A stretch of DNA of 64,000 nt from NCBI GenBank assembly GCA_963769435.1, contig CAVYLN010000002.1, forward strand, positions 248,001 to 312,000. The letters run 5' to 3'. The notes beneath the pieces are model-generated. The model made no database searches and had not been told where the DNA came from. It saw only the letters and a program-made list of their open reading frames with translations. The stretch is from JADKAV01 sp963769435 (GTDB lineage: Bacteria; Actinomycetota; Actinomycetes; S36-B12; UBA10799). The translations under genes and the position numbers were made by a program. Below are positions 17,927 through 26,500 of this stretch, piece by piece (the first letter of the stretch is position 1; each line of letters opens with the position of its first letter).

Positions 17927-18616
17927 CTACCAGAGCGGCTTCTTGTCGAGTTCGATCGACTCGTCCAGAGTCTCCAGCAGCGCTTTGCGAGCCTTGACCT
18001 TCGTGTTCGCGTGGGCTGTCAGATTCAACTTCTTCATCTGCTCGGCAACCCCCTGCGCTGCGGCAGTCAGGTCTTCCGGGGCGACCACTGAGTCCAGGAA
18101 CCCCGCCGCCAGCGCCTCTTGCGGCGAGAACATCTCGGCGTTGATCACCGAACGGTTGAAGTACGACTTGCGCAGGCGGTCACGCGCGAGTTCGATGCCT
18201 ACGTGATGCATGGTCATGCCGATCTGCACTTCGTTCAGGCCGATACGGAACGGCCCTTCCACGCCAACCCGGTAGTCCGCGGACAGCAGGATGAATGCAC
18301 CCTTCGCCACGGCATGTCCAGTACAGGCGACGATGATCGGGAACGGATGGGCCAGCATCCGGCGTGCGAGTGCGGACCCAGCGGCGACGAGATCGATGGC
18401 GTTCTGCACACCGGACTGCATGACCTTCAGGTCGTAGCCGCCGGACAGGATGCCGGGCTGACCGGTGATGATCACGATCGCGGAATCTGATTCGGCCCGG
18501 TCGAGGCAGTCATGGAACGCCGTGATCACGTCCGGCGAGATCGCATTCACTTTCCCGTTGTCCAGAGTCAACGTGGCCACGCCATCGGCGAGGTCGTACC
18601 TGATCAGTTCGCTCAT
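17927..18616 (-). CDS. Enoyl-CoA hydratase/isomerase (crotonase) family protein
   Basis: This 229-residue crotonase-fold protein acts on acyl-CoA thioesters. Oxyanion-hole segments are LSGGYDLKVM and CTGHAVAKGAFILLSADYRVG. A glutamate in FRIGLNEVQIGM sits near one of the two usual catalytic positions, but the second usual glutamate region (after MTMHHVG) has no obvious match, so hydratase activity is not certain. The start at ATG 18616 (MSELIRYD) is chosen for the GGGAGG about seven bases upstream. The longer frame to 18673 has no ribosome site. The gene is convergent with the helicase, with 4 bp between stops. Confidence 0.87.
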   Translation of the reverse strand: MSELIRYDLADGVATLTLDNGKVNAISPDVITAFHDCLDRAESDSAIVIITGQPGILSGGYDLKVMQSGVQNAIDLVAAGSALARRMLAHPFPIIVACTGHAVAKGAFILLSADYRVGVEGPFRIGLNEVQIGMTMHHVGIELARDRLRKSYFNRSVINAEMFSPQEALAAGFLDSVVAPEDLTAAAQGVAEQMKKLNLTAHANTKVKARKALLETLDESIELDKKPLW

Positions 18617-18713
18617 TGGATCCTCCCGACTCGACCCTAGCGGGCGCGATTGGGCGCCCAACGAGACGGACACCCACGGCCAGAAACTGCCGGAGGCGGG
18701 GGTCAGGACAGGT

Positions 18714-20276
18714 TCACAGTTTCGGATAGCCCGTGATCTTCTGAATCTCGTGGTAGAGCGGACGCAACTGACCGTAGGTCTTCGCGTAGACCCTTTCGTA
18801 CAACTCTCGATAGAGGTCCCGCGCCCCGGGTTCGGGCTCGAACGAGTCCCCGAGCCGCGTCATGTGCTTTGCGGCAGTGGCCACATCCGGGTACACCCCG
18901 AGGCCGACAGCCGCGTCCATGGCCGCTCCCACCACCGAGGTCTCCGAGGTGTGAGGTCGATACACGGGCAGGTCGAAGATGTCGGCCGTCATCTGCATGA
19001 TGGAGTCGCTACGGGAACCGCCACCCGTTGCCCGCAGTTGCGTGATCGGGACCCCGTTCTTGCGTTGGGTCAGTTCTCCGCCCTGCTTCAGTGCGAACAC
19101 GATCCCCTCGAGGATGGCGCGATAGAGGTGGGCCCTGGTGTGCACATCCCCGAAGCCGAAGACCGCACCCTTGGCGTAGGGCTCGAGGTCCGGCCCGGGC
19201 GCCCAGTAGGGCTGGCAGATCAGGCCCGCGGATCCGGCCGGTACGTCGCGGACCAACTCTTCGAGGAGCTCCTCGGGCGCCTGTCCCGATTCTTCTGCCC
19301 GCAATCGTTCCTGCAGACCGAACTCCTCCTTGAACCAGGAGACCATCCACAGCCCTCGGACCACGGCCACCTCCGAGTAGTACTGATCCGGGATGGCAGA
19401 CGGGTACGGCGGCAGCATGGTCTGCAACTCGACGTACTTGCTGTTCTGGGTGTTGATCGTGGCCGTCGTGCCGAAACTGATGCAGGCGGTGTCCGGGGTC
19501 AGGCACCCGGAGCCGATGATGTCGCACGCCTTGTCGTTGGACGCTGCGACGAAGGGCAGACCGCTCGGGATGCCGGTCTGCGCGGCGGCCGCCTCGGTGA
19601 TCACCCCCAGCGACTCGGTGGGTTTGACGAGGTCCGGCAACTTCTCCCGCTCCATCGGGAACATCCGCCACTTGAGATCGAACCGTCCCGCCCAATCCGA
19701 CTTCTTCACATCGAACGGGATGGTCCCCACCACATTGCCTGCGGAATCCCGGTACTCGCCGGTGAACCGATAGGTGAAGTAGCCCGACAGGAAGACGAAC
19801 TTGTGGGTCTTCTCCCAGATCTCCGGCTGATTCTGCTGGATCCAGTTGGAACGGCAGTACTGCGTTGCGTATTCGACCAACGGGTACAACCGACTCGCCT
19901 TCAGCAGCGGAGTGGTGAATCCCGGAAGCACCTCGCCCATGTCTGCTTTGCGCTGATCCAGCCAGACGATCGCCGGGCGCAGGGGCTCGCCGTTACGGTC
20001 CAGATTGATCATCGTGACCCGCTGCGTGGTCACGGCAACCGCGAGGATCGCAGCTCGATCCACACCGTCGAGCGCGAGCAGCGACTGCGTCGTCTCACAC
20101 AATTTCTGCCAGTAGTACTCGGGCTCCTGCTCGGCCCAGCCCGGCTGCTCGGCGAAGTACGGTTCGATGGGCGTCTTGACGAGGTGTTGGATGTGCCCGC
20201 CGAGGTCCACCAGCGCCGCTCGGATGGACTGGGTGCCGGCGTCGATCGCCAGGATCAGTCCGTCATGGTCAGTCAT
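18714..20276 (-). CDS. FGGY-family carbohydrate/polyol kinase
   Basis: This 520-residue sugar or polyol kinase has the FGGY fold. The phosphate-binding start is LAIDAGTQSIRAALVD. A substrate-loop region contains TTQRVTMINLDRNGEPLRPA and IVWLDQRKAD, the adenosine side has ISFGTTATINTQ, and the C-terminal signature region has RATGGGSRSDSIMQMTADI and TSETSVVGAAMDAAVGLG. The exact substrate is not clear; glycerol kinase and xylulokinase consensus are both only partly matched. The start overlaps the stop of the upstream AGPS-like gene by 8 bp, indicating translational coupling. The pairing suggests a glycerol- or dihydroxyacetone-type substrate feeding the FAD enzyme, which is inference. Confidence 0.87.
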   Translation of the reverse strand: MTDHDGLILAIDAGTQSIRAALVDLGGHIQHLVKTPIEPYFAEQPGWAEQEPEYYWQKLCETTQSLLALDGVDRAAILAVAVTTQRVTMINLDRNGEPLRPAIVWLDQRKADMGEVLPGFTTPLLKASRLYPLVEYATQYCRSNWIQQNQPEIWEKTHKFVFLSGYFTYRFTGEYRDSAGNVVGTIPFDVKKSDWAGRFDLKWRMFPMEREKLPDLVKPTESLGVITEAAAAQTGIPSGLPFVAASNDKACDIIGSGCLTPDTACISFGTTATINTQNSKYVELQTMLPPYPSAIPDQYYSEVAVVRGLWMVSWFKEEFGLQERLRAEESGQAPEELLEELVRDVPAGSAGLICQPYWAPGPDLEPYAKGAVFGFGDVHTRAHLYRAILEGIVFALKQGGELTQRKNGVPITQLRATGGGSRSDSIMQMTADIFDLPVYRPHTSETSVVGAAMDAAVGLGVYPDVATAAKHMTRLGDSFEPEPGARDLYRELYERVYAKTYGQLRPLYHEIQKITGYPKL

Positions 20277-21981
20277 TCGGCACCTCTTCGATGGCTCCCA
20301 GCCCGAGCGTGTTGCCCGGGTTCATGATCCCGTCAGGATCGAAGTGGGCCTTGAGCGCCCGCAGGACGTCCATCTCCTCAGTGCCCAGGTACCGCTCCAG
20401 CCACGGCGCGAAGAGATTCCCCACCCCGTGGTGATGACTGGTAGACCCACCGACGGCGACGATGTGGTCGATGATCTCAGCGCGGAATCGCACGTATTCG
20501 TCGGCATCCTCGGGGCGCAGGATCAGGATGAAATAGAGGTTCGTCCCCTGCGGGTAGAAGTGCGAGGCGTGAGTCATGCACACCGTGCCTGGACGGCTCT
20601 TCACGAAACCGCGGACGCCCTGGTAGACCTCCATGAGGTTCTCCCACGTCACCGACGTCTCCAGGGTGTCAATGATCATCCCGAAGTCGAGGATGTCTTC
20701 ACGGATGAGGGCATCGGAGTAGCGCCCGTGCTCCCACTGTTTGGTGGCGTAGCCACTAAGGGACATCCCGCCATGGCTTCGGGCGATCTTCTTCGCCTGC
20801 GACGCCACGTGCTTGGCGAATCCCTTCTCACCCTCCGCCGTCGCCACGCAGAGGCAGCGCTGCCCGGGCTTGAACCCGCGTGCGCTGAGGAAGGCGTTCG
20901 CCGGACCGGTGTCGAAGCCCTTCAGCGCCAGACCCCGTTCGGTCTCTTCGGGATCTGAGATCCGCAGAACAGCGGGCATACCGAACTCGCCCTGCACGAT
21001 CTCGCGAGCCATCTCGACCGAGGCTTCCCAACTGGGCAGCATGAACGCGAAACGTTGCGTGTTCTCCGGCTGGTAGCCGAAGATCTTCAGGGTCATCTCC
21101 ACCAACACCCCGAAAGTCCCCTCGCTGCCCTTCAGGATGTCGTTGACCTTTGGACCCGTTGCCGAAGCTGGAACGTCCTTGGTCTTGATGACACCGACCG
21201 GTGTCACGTACTCCTGACTGATGACAATGTCGTAGGCGTCGCCGTAGTAGGTGGATGCCTGCCCCGTTCCGAGCGCGGCGATCCAGCCGCCCACGGTGGC
21301 GAGCTCGAACGACTGCGGGAAGTAGCCACACGTGAATGCCCGCGAGGTGCCGAAGACGCTCGGGGCGTTGTTGAGGGCATTCTCGAAATCCGGCCCCATC
21401 AGGCCCGGCTGGACGACCGCGGTCTGGTTCCGCTCGCTGATGCTCAAGACCCGGTTCATGTGCGTACGCATGACCAAGGCGATCCCGCCGCGATCGGCTC
21501 TGGTGCCGATGACCACCCCGGAGCCCGCGCCGTAGGGAACCACCGGGATCTTCTCCTGGGCGCAGTACCGCACGATCTCGATCACGTCGTTCTTGTTCCG
21601 GGGGTGCACCACCAGATCGGGCACGGCCTCGGCCACGCCTGTCCGCAGGGCGAGGTCCTCATCGATCGTCTTGCCATGGCCGTACTTGACCCGACTCAGG
21701 TCGTCATCGGCGACGTTGTCCTCACCGACGATGGCCGCGATGGCGGCCCGGTGGGCAGGAGCCAGACCCGAAGGGACATCGAGCTTGACCGGCTGGTCGC
21801 CCTGGGAGGCGGGAGCTGCGAAGTCGGCGTCCGTCATGCCGAACTCCTGCTTGAACATCGCCACCCATCCCGCGCTCGGATGTTTCACCCGATCCGGATC
21901 CAGGGCGAAGACCGACCTGTATGTCCCTGGCCGGGCACCCGACTCGCGCCAAGCGGGCTGAACAGACTTCCTGCGTGCCAC
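20269..21981 (-). CDS. FAD-binding oxidase, alkyldihydroxyacetonephosphate synthase (AGPS)-like
   Basis: This FAD enzyme of about 570 residues is of the vanillyl-alcohol-oxidase/PCMH type and is closest in motifs to AGPS. In eukaryotes AGPS swaps the acyl chain of acyl-DHAP for an alkyl ether. The FAD domain includes PDLVVHPRNKNDVIEIV, VVPYGAGSGVVIG and SFELATVGGWIAALGTGQ. The cap contains CMTHASHFYPQGTNLYF and the histidine cluster STSHHHGVG, the usual AGPS active-site signature. The end IMNPGNTLGLG is typical. GTG 21981 (MARRKSVQP) is preferred because GAGGAGG precedes it by five bases. It is coupled to the FGGY kinase. Whether it makes ether lipids here is unproven. Confidence 0.87.
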   Translation of the reverse strand: MARRKSVQPAWRESGARPGTYRSVFALDPDRVKHPSAGWVAMFKQEFGMTDADFAAPASQGDQPVKLDVPSGLAPAHRAAIAAIVGEDNVADDDLSRVKYGHGKTIDEDLALRTGVAEAVPDLVVHPRNKNDVIEIVRYCAQEKIPVVPYGAGSGVVIGTRADRGGIALVMRTHMNRVLSISERNQTAVVQPGLMGPDFENALNNAPSVFGTSRAFTCGYFPQSFELATVGGWIAALGTGQASTYYGDAYDIVISQEYVTPVGVIKTKDVPASATGPKVNDILKGSEGTFGVLVEMTLKIFGYQPENTQRFAFMLPSWEASVEMAREIVQGEFGMPAVLRISDPEETERGLALKGFDTGPANAFLSARGFKPGQRCLCVATAEGEKGFAKHVASQAKKIARSHGGMSLSGYATKQWEHGRYSDALIREDILDFGMIIDTLETSVTWENLMEVYQGVRGFVKSRPGTVCMTHASHFYPQGTNLYFILILRPEDADEYVRFRAEIIDHIVAVGGSTSHHHGVGNLFAPWLERYLGTEEMDVLRALKAHFDPDGIMNPGNTLGLGAIEEVPND

Positions 21982-22220
21982 TGTTGCCTCCTCGTCGACC
22001 ACCCCATTGTGACACTTCGCGCCCAGTCGTCACATGGGATAAGGCAAATCAGGCCTGCGTCACCGCTCTGAGTGACTCGGAAGCTCAGCGCGATCCAGAC
22101 CGTCGTGTCGAGCAGAGCCATGCCCTCGACACGGCCGCGAGCTCCTCTTGAGGGGCCTGGACAGGGTGAGCACCCGGCCCCAGCACGCTGTCGGTACTTC
22201 GCTGACATTTCCCCGAAGAC

Positions 22221-22249
22221 GGAACCCGAAAAGTGTTGTCCCACACCGT
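22221..22249 (+). promoter_or_regulatory. Possible ECF-type promoter upstream of the sigma factor gene
   Basis: GGAACC at 22221-22226 resembles the -35 element of many ECF sigma promoters. A CGT-containing -10-like site follows about 20 bases later (22247-22249). This would allow the sigma gene starting at 22294 to drive itself. The spacing is longer than ideal. The rest of the 22000-22290 gap shows nothing else. Confidence 0.25.
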
Positions 22250-22293
22250 GCTGAAACCTCATACCTGTGTGAAGCACTCGAGGAGGAACTACG

Positions 22294-23875
22294 GTGAGCG
22301 TGATGAGCACGGACGCCCGACTGGCCGCCGACCTCGCACGCGATCCGCGCGGTGGCCTTGCTGCCGTGTACGCAGCGTACGCGGACAGGCTCTACAGCTA
22401 CGCGGTGACCATGCTGCGGGATCCCAACGCCGCTCAGGACGTCGTTCACGACTCCCTTCTGTCCGCCGCGGGGTCGATCCATCAACTCAGGGACCACTCC
22501 AGATTCCGGCCGTGGCTGTACGCGATCACCCGAAACGAGTGCCTGCGAACGATCCGTGGGAAACGACGTTTCGTCGACTCCGAGGCGACGGTCGACGTGG
22601 CTGATGACTCGACGGACTTCGACCGTGGCCTGCGCCGCGAGGAGGCGTCGCGTCTGGTCGCTGCGGGCATGGCCGCAATGAGTCCGGCCGATCGGGACAT
22701 CCTCAGCCTGGCGATCCAGCACGACCTGGACGTCGAACGCGTGAGCCTGATCACGGGGACCGCGACCAATGCGCTGCATGCACGACTGTCCCGTGCCCGG
22801 GTCGGGCTGTCCGACGCCCTCGGCGCCTTGGTCCTCTACCGCACCCGTGGCAAGGATTGCGAGGAACTCGCGACGATCCTGCAGAAGGCGCAGGGACCTC
22901 TGACGCCGCTGCTGCGCAAGCGCATTCACCGACATGTGAAATCGTGCGACACCTGCGAGCGCCGCCGCCGGTCGGCCTTGGCGGCCCTCGGCCCGGCTAT
23001 GGCTGCTCCGGTGTTCCTCGTGCCTCCCGAGAGCCTCCGGTACCGGATCCTTCAAAGCGCTCATACAGGGGAGATCGAGCCTCTCTCAGAACGCGCTGGA
23101 CCGTTTCGGCCGGACGGTTTTCCCGTCGCACTGGACAGTCATGCGCGGCGACCCTGGCTGCCCCCTGCTGTTGCGGCGATGGCATTACTGCTGATCGGCG
23201 CCTTGTTCGTGTGGTGACTGTCGGCGCTCGCGGCCCCGGAGATGCGTCGTCAGGACCGCCCCCCACGACCGCGCTGACGTCGGAGTCGCCGTCGGCCAGT
23301 GCGAGCCCGTCCGCCTCGGCATCAGTTTCTCCTTCATCCACCGGGTCCCCCGAGCCCGGCACAGTCCGCCACCGGGACCGACCCCGAGCCCAAACAGCCA
23401 GCCACCAACCCTCCAGCCAGCCAGGCACCACCGGTCACCTCGGCAAAGACCAAGGACCCCAAGGCGAGCAAGCAGCAGAAGAACCCACCACAGGCACCGA
23501 AGGTGACGACAGCGCCGAAGCCAGCCAAATCCCCTGCGGCACCGCCCTCCCCACAAGACCCGGGCCGGCCGAACCCACAGCACCCCAGCCACCATCGATC
23601 ACGGACGCGTCGATGAGGGACATGGACGTCGCCGACGACGGCAGTTTCACACGTTGCGACGCCTTCACGCTGATGATCACGGCGAAGGTCTCAGGTGATG
23701 TCACATCCGTGACCGCGAACGTCTCCCCAGGCGGGCCGGTTCCGCTCGCCGGCGACCCTCTCAGGCCGCTCTCACACTGCCCCCAGGGGAGTACACCGTC
23801 AGCGTCGCTGCGTCCGGGCCGCGGGGAACGACTTCCCGGAACCTCGGAACGGTGCTGCACATCTGCCCCGGCTGA
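22294..23875 (+). CDS. ECF sigma factor fused to a zinc-binding anti-sigma-like module, membrane segment and outer domain (frameshifted)
   Basis: The first 307 codons are continuous from GTG 22294, with GAGGAGG seven bases upstream. Residues about 25-90 are sigma region 2 (DPNAAQDVVHDSLLSA, WLYAITRNECLR). Residues about 125-175 are region 4, with a helix-turn-helix in VSLITGTATNALHARLSRAR. Next comes C189, H214, C218 and C221, with the spacing C-x24-H-x3-C-x2-C of zinc-binding anti-sigma domains, then a hydrophobic segment at about 289-307. A stop follows at 23215, but the adjacent frame continues with VTVGARGPGDASSG, a long Ser/Pro/Thr-rich linker, and a beta-rich stretch (SFTRCDAFTLMITAKVSG, then GEYTVSVAASG and HICPG before TGA at 23873). 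I read this as one membrane protein split by two or more shifts. Two separate genes are possible. Confidence 0.72.
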
Positions 23876-23972
23876 CAGTCCACAGCGACGGTTTCGCCCC
23901 CCTCCCTGCGCATGGCAAGGGACTCCGCAGGGCCCACAGCCCACTTTCGGCGCCAACGGGCACCAACGCTGA

Positions 23973-24538
23973 TCAGGCGCTACGAGCAGCCGCCATGGCT
24001 GCCAACTCCGTCGCCTGATCGTTCGTGGCACCCTCAACTCCGATTTGGATCTGCACGAAACGATCGGCCACCAGCATGCCGATCACCGGCGAATCGGTCT
24101 CCGCGTTCGTGACGATGTACGCCTTTGACGCCCCGGGCACGTCCGTGGACGCCGGTTCATTGCCGAAGTAGGCAGGCGCCAGATCAAAATTGGTGTCGTA
24201 GGACTCCTCACCATCGATGAGGGACACTCCGACGTTCACAATCGCGACCGGCAGTTCCACACCGGTGCTCGAATCCATCATCGTGTACTTGCACGTCACG
24301 ATCTCCCTGGCGTCGTCCTCGGCCTTCTCGCCTTCTGGAAACTGCGGTCCCGAGCACTTGGTTGATCTCGTCGGCGCTGAGCAGCCCGCACACATCATCG
24401 GCCGCGACCGGCGATGCGCTCTCCGCCGGGCTCGCGGAAGTGGCAGTTTCCGACGTTGTCTGTGTCTCACCGCCACAACCGGCAAGCAACGCACCCATCG
24501 ACAACAACCCTGCAGCAGAACACCGCCGGAATCCGCAT
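23973..24538 (-). CDS. Secreted lipoprotein, DUF3558-like, frameshifted
   Basis: This is an outward-facing lipoprotein of about 188 residues. ATG 24538 has GAGGAG six bases upstream. The signal peptide carries lipobox LLAGC, followed by a Thr/Ser/Ala-rich spacer (GGETQTTSETATSASPA). The folded part starts VCGLLSADEINQVLG, a pattern seen in actinobacterial DUF3558 lipoproteins, and includes VTCKYTMMDSSTGVELPVAIV. Two shifts are needed, one close to the start and one near 24345 between LSADEINQVLGTAV and PQFPEGEKAEDD. It is downstream of the response regulator on the same strand (108 bp gap) and convergent with the sigma-factor gene. Function is unknown. Confidence 0.68.
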
Positions 24539-24646
24539 GACCGCTCCTCACCGGGACGGCCAAACGTTAGTGCACCGGACGAGCGCGATAGGCGGTGCGA
24601 CGCGCAGGGACGCTCCGCGACATCCGATCTGCCCCCGCGAAATCAG

Positions 24647-25267
24647 TCAGCCGAGACCTCGACCACGGGCCCATCTGGCCAGCTCGCGGCGGTTGCTCAA
24701 CTGCAACTTCCGAAGAACCGCCGACATGTGCGTCTCGACGGTCTTGACACTGACGAACAACTCCTCCGCAGTTTCCCGATAGGTGTAGCCGCGCGCGATC
24801 AGCCGCATGACGTCGCGCTCCCGCGCTGTCAGCCGATCGAGTTCGTCATCAGTCTGAGCCGCCGTTCCGGTGAAGGCATCCAGGACGAAGCCTGCGAGCC
24901 GCGGGCTGAAGACCGCGTCACCGGTCGCCACCTGACGGATCGCGGTCGCGAGCGCATCGGCCGAGATGTCCTTGGTGACATAGCCCCGTGCGCCGAGACG
25001 AACCACTCCTATGACGTCCTCGGACGCATCGGACACCGAGAGCGCGAGGAACCGCGAGGTGCCGCCCACCTGCTCCAGGACCGCCTGCGCGTTGCCACCC
25101 GGCAGATGCACATCCAGCAGCACCACGTCCGGTGCCGTGCGCGGGATCACCGCCACCGCCTGTGACACATCGGCGGCCTCCCCCACGACCTCGATGTCAG
25201 CGGGAAGCCCACCGGCGATCCCCGCGCGGACCATCTCGTGGTCGTCCACGATCACAAGACGGATCAT
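24647..25267 (-). CDS. LuxR-type response regulator, LiaR/NarL-like
   Basis: This 206-residue response regulator has an N-terminal receiver (MIRLVIVDDHEMVRAGI, phosphoacceptor Asp in DVVLLDVHLPGG, Lys in ARGYVTKDI) and a C-terminal LuxR DNA-binding domain (LTARERDVMRLIARGYTYRE, then LFVSVKTVETHMSAVLRKLQ). The ATG at 25267 overlaps the stop of the histidine kinase by 4 bp, so the pair is translationally coupled. It is the natural partner of the PspC-domain kinase and would be expected to act on the intergenic region at 26398-26500. The longer frame to 25570 is only a shadow of the kinase gene. Confidence 0.92.
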   Translation of the reverse strand: MIRLVIVDDHEMVRAGIAGGLPADIEVVGEAADVSQAVAVIPRTAPDVVLLDVHLPGGNAQAVLEQVGGTSRFLALSVSDASEDVIGVVRLGARGYVTKDISADALATAIRQVATGDAVFSPRLAGFVLDAFTGTAAQTDDELDRLTARERDVMRLIARGYTYRETAEELFVSVKTVETHMSAVLRKLQLSNRRELARWARGRGLG

Positions 25268-26397
25268 GCGGCCCTCGGCAAGGTCAGTCGAACCTCCGTG
25301 CCGGTGCCAGTGTTCCGGATCGAGCACGAGCCGCCCGTGCGCTCCATCCGTCCGATCATCGACTCGGAAACCCCCTTGCGGTCGCTCGGGACGGAGTCGA
25401 CGTCGAAGCCGGAACCCCGATCCCGGATGAAGACCACTGTTTGGGTCTCGTCGGTCTCGGCATACAGACTGACAGCCCCGCCCGCGTGCTTGGCGGCATT
25501 CAGCACCGCCTCCCCAGCCGCGGCCACGAGACCGCGCCCACGATCGTCGAGTTCCATGTCCCCGACACACACCACCTCGACGGTCACGGGATAGGCGGAC
25601 TCGACCCTCGAGGCCACTCCCGACAAGGCTGCGGACAGCGTGAGTTCGGGATCACCGGCCGGTTCGTAGAGCCACGATCGAAGGTGACGCTCTTCGGCAC
25701 GGGCGAGACGCACAACCTGCTCCGGGTCGTCGGCGTGCCTGCGGATCAGCGTCAGCGTCTGGAGGACCGAATCGTGGACCTGCGTCGCGAGCTCCGCCCG
25801 CGTCTCGGACCGGACCCGCTGGCGACGTTCGCTGGTGAGCTCACCGTAGAGCCCCGCGATCCATGGCATCGCGATCAGCCCGACACCGACAAGCAGCAGG
25901 ACCGCCACCGCCAGCGCGTTGAGCACCGAGCGCAGGCCCAGTCCGCTGACCGCGAGTGCTCCCATGCCGAGCACGACGAGCAGGAAACCGAGAACGAGCG
26001 CCGTCCACTGCAGACCGTCCGGCTTGACGCGCCGTGAGGGAGCCAGCCTTGTCCACACCACCGTCGCACCGAGCGCGACCACGGCCAGTGGCAGACCGAT
26101 CTGCATCCAGGGACTACTCGGGAACAGCAGGAAACCTCCGACGACAAGCGCGGAGAACGCCAAGAGCCTGATCGTGTCGGATTCGTCCGCGTCACGTTGG
26201 GGCAGGACGGCCCAGAACGCGGCGTAGGCAACCACCCCCAGACCCCCGAACAACGTGAGAACCACGAAGAGCGTCCGGACCGCGCCGACCGGCCAGCCCA
26301 AGTGGTCGGCCAGTCCCGCGGCAACACCCCCCACCCATCGCCCGCGGGTCTCCCGGTAGGCGCGTGGTACAGCGGTCTCAGTGCTCACCCGACCCAT
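25264..26397 (-). CDS. PspC-domain sensor histidine kinase (LiaS/NarX-like)
   Basis: This 377-residue membrane kinase starts with a PspC domain (residues about 12-70, RWVGGVAAGLADHLGWPVGAV), then has about four further hydrophobic segments to residue 195. The dimerisation/phosphoacceptor helix follows, with His in ELATQVHDSVLQTLTLIRRH, then an ATPase domain (N box EAVLNAAKHAGG, G box DRGSGFD). The arrangement matches actinobacterial PspC-kinase/LuxR-regulator pairs that respond to envelope stress. The 4 bp overlap with the regulator gene shows coupling. A PspC/LiaF-like membrane protein is divergently encoded 103 bp away and is the probable target and regulator of this kinase. Confidence 0.91.
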   Translation of the reverse strand: MGRVSTETAVPRAYRETRGRWVGGVAAGLADHLGWPVGAVRTLFVVLTLFGGLGVVAYAAFWAVLPQRDADESDTIRLLAFSALVVGGFLLFPSSPWMQIGLPLAVVALGATVVWTRLAPSRRVKPDGLQWTALVLGFLLVVLGMGALAVSGLGLRSVLNALAVAVLLLVGVGLIAMPWIAGLYGELTSERRQRVRSETRAELATQVHDSVLQTLTLIRRHADDPEQVVRLARAEERHLRSWLYEPAGDPELTLSAALSGVASRVESAYPVTVEVVCVGDMELDDRGRGLVAAAGEAVLNAAKHAGGAVSLYAETDETQTVVFIRDRGSGFDVDSVPSDRKGVSESMIGRMERTGGSCSIRNTGTGTEVRLTLPRAA

Positions 26398-26407
26398 TGT
26401 TCCCCAC

Positions 26408-26456
26408 CCTGCACGTCAGGGGATCCGGGTGAAACCCTGAGAGTGAATTCAGGGTC
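26408..26456. promoter_or_regulatory. Candidate operator: two CCCTG/CAGGG palindromes between divergent stress genes
   Basis: In the 103 bp between the divergent kinase and PspC/LiaF genes, CCCTG-n5-CAGGG (26408-26422) is followed by ACCCTGA-n8-TCAGGGT (26435-26456). The shared half-site and position suggest binding by the adjacent LuxR-type regulator, giving autoregulation. Only sequence symmetry supports this. Confidence 0.4.
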
Positions 26457-26500
26457 GTCACCTGATGTGAAGGCAACAGCATCCGGCACACAGTGGAGCC

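Noticed and set aside
18465..20327. Long plus-strand open frame of 620 codons opposite the FGGY kinase and crotonase genes
   Set aside because: It is the antisense of well-supported genes, has no motif or ribosome site, and its Arg/Gly/Asp-rich composition is typical of GC-rich shadow frames.
22857..23972. A separate 371-codon gene downstream of the sigma factor
   Set aside because: Its first part overlaps the sigma gene in another frame without motifs. Only the part after the sigma stop looks like protein, and it continues the membrane segment, so I treat it as the broken end of the same gene.
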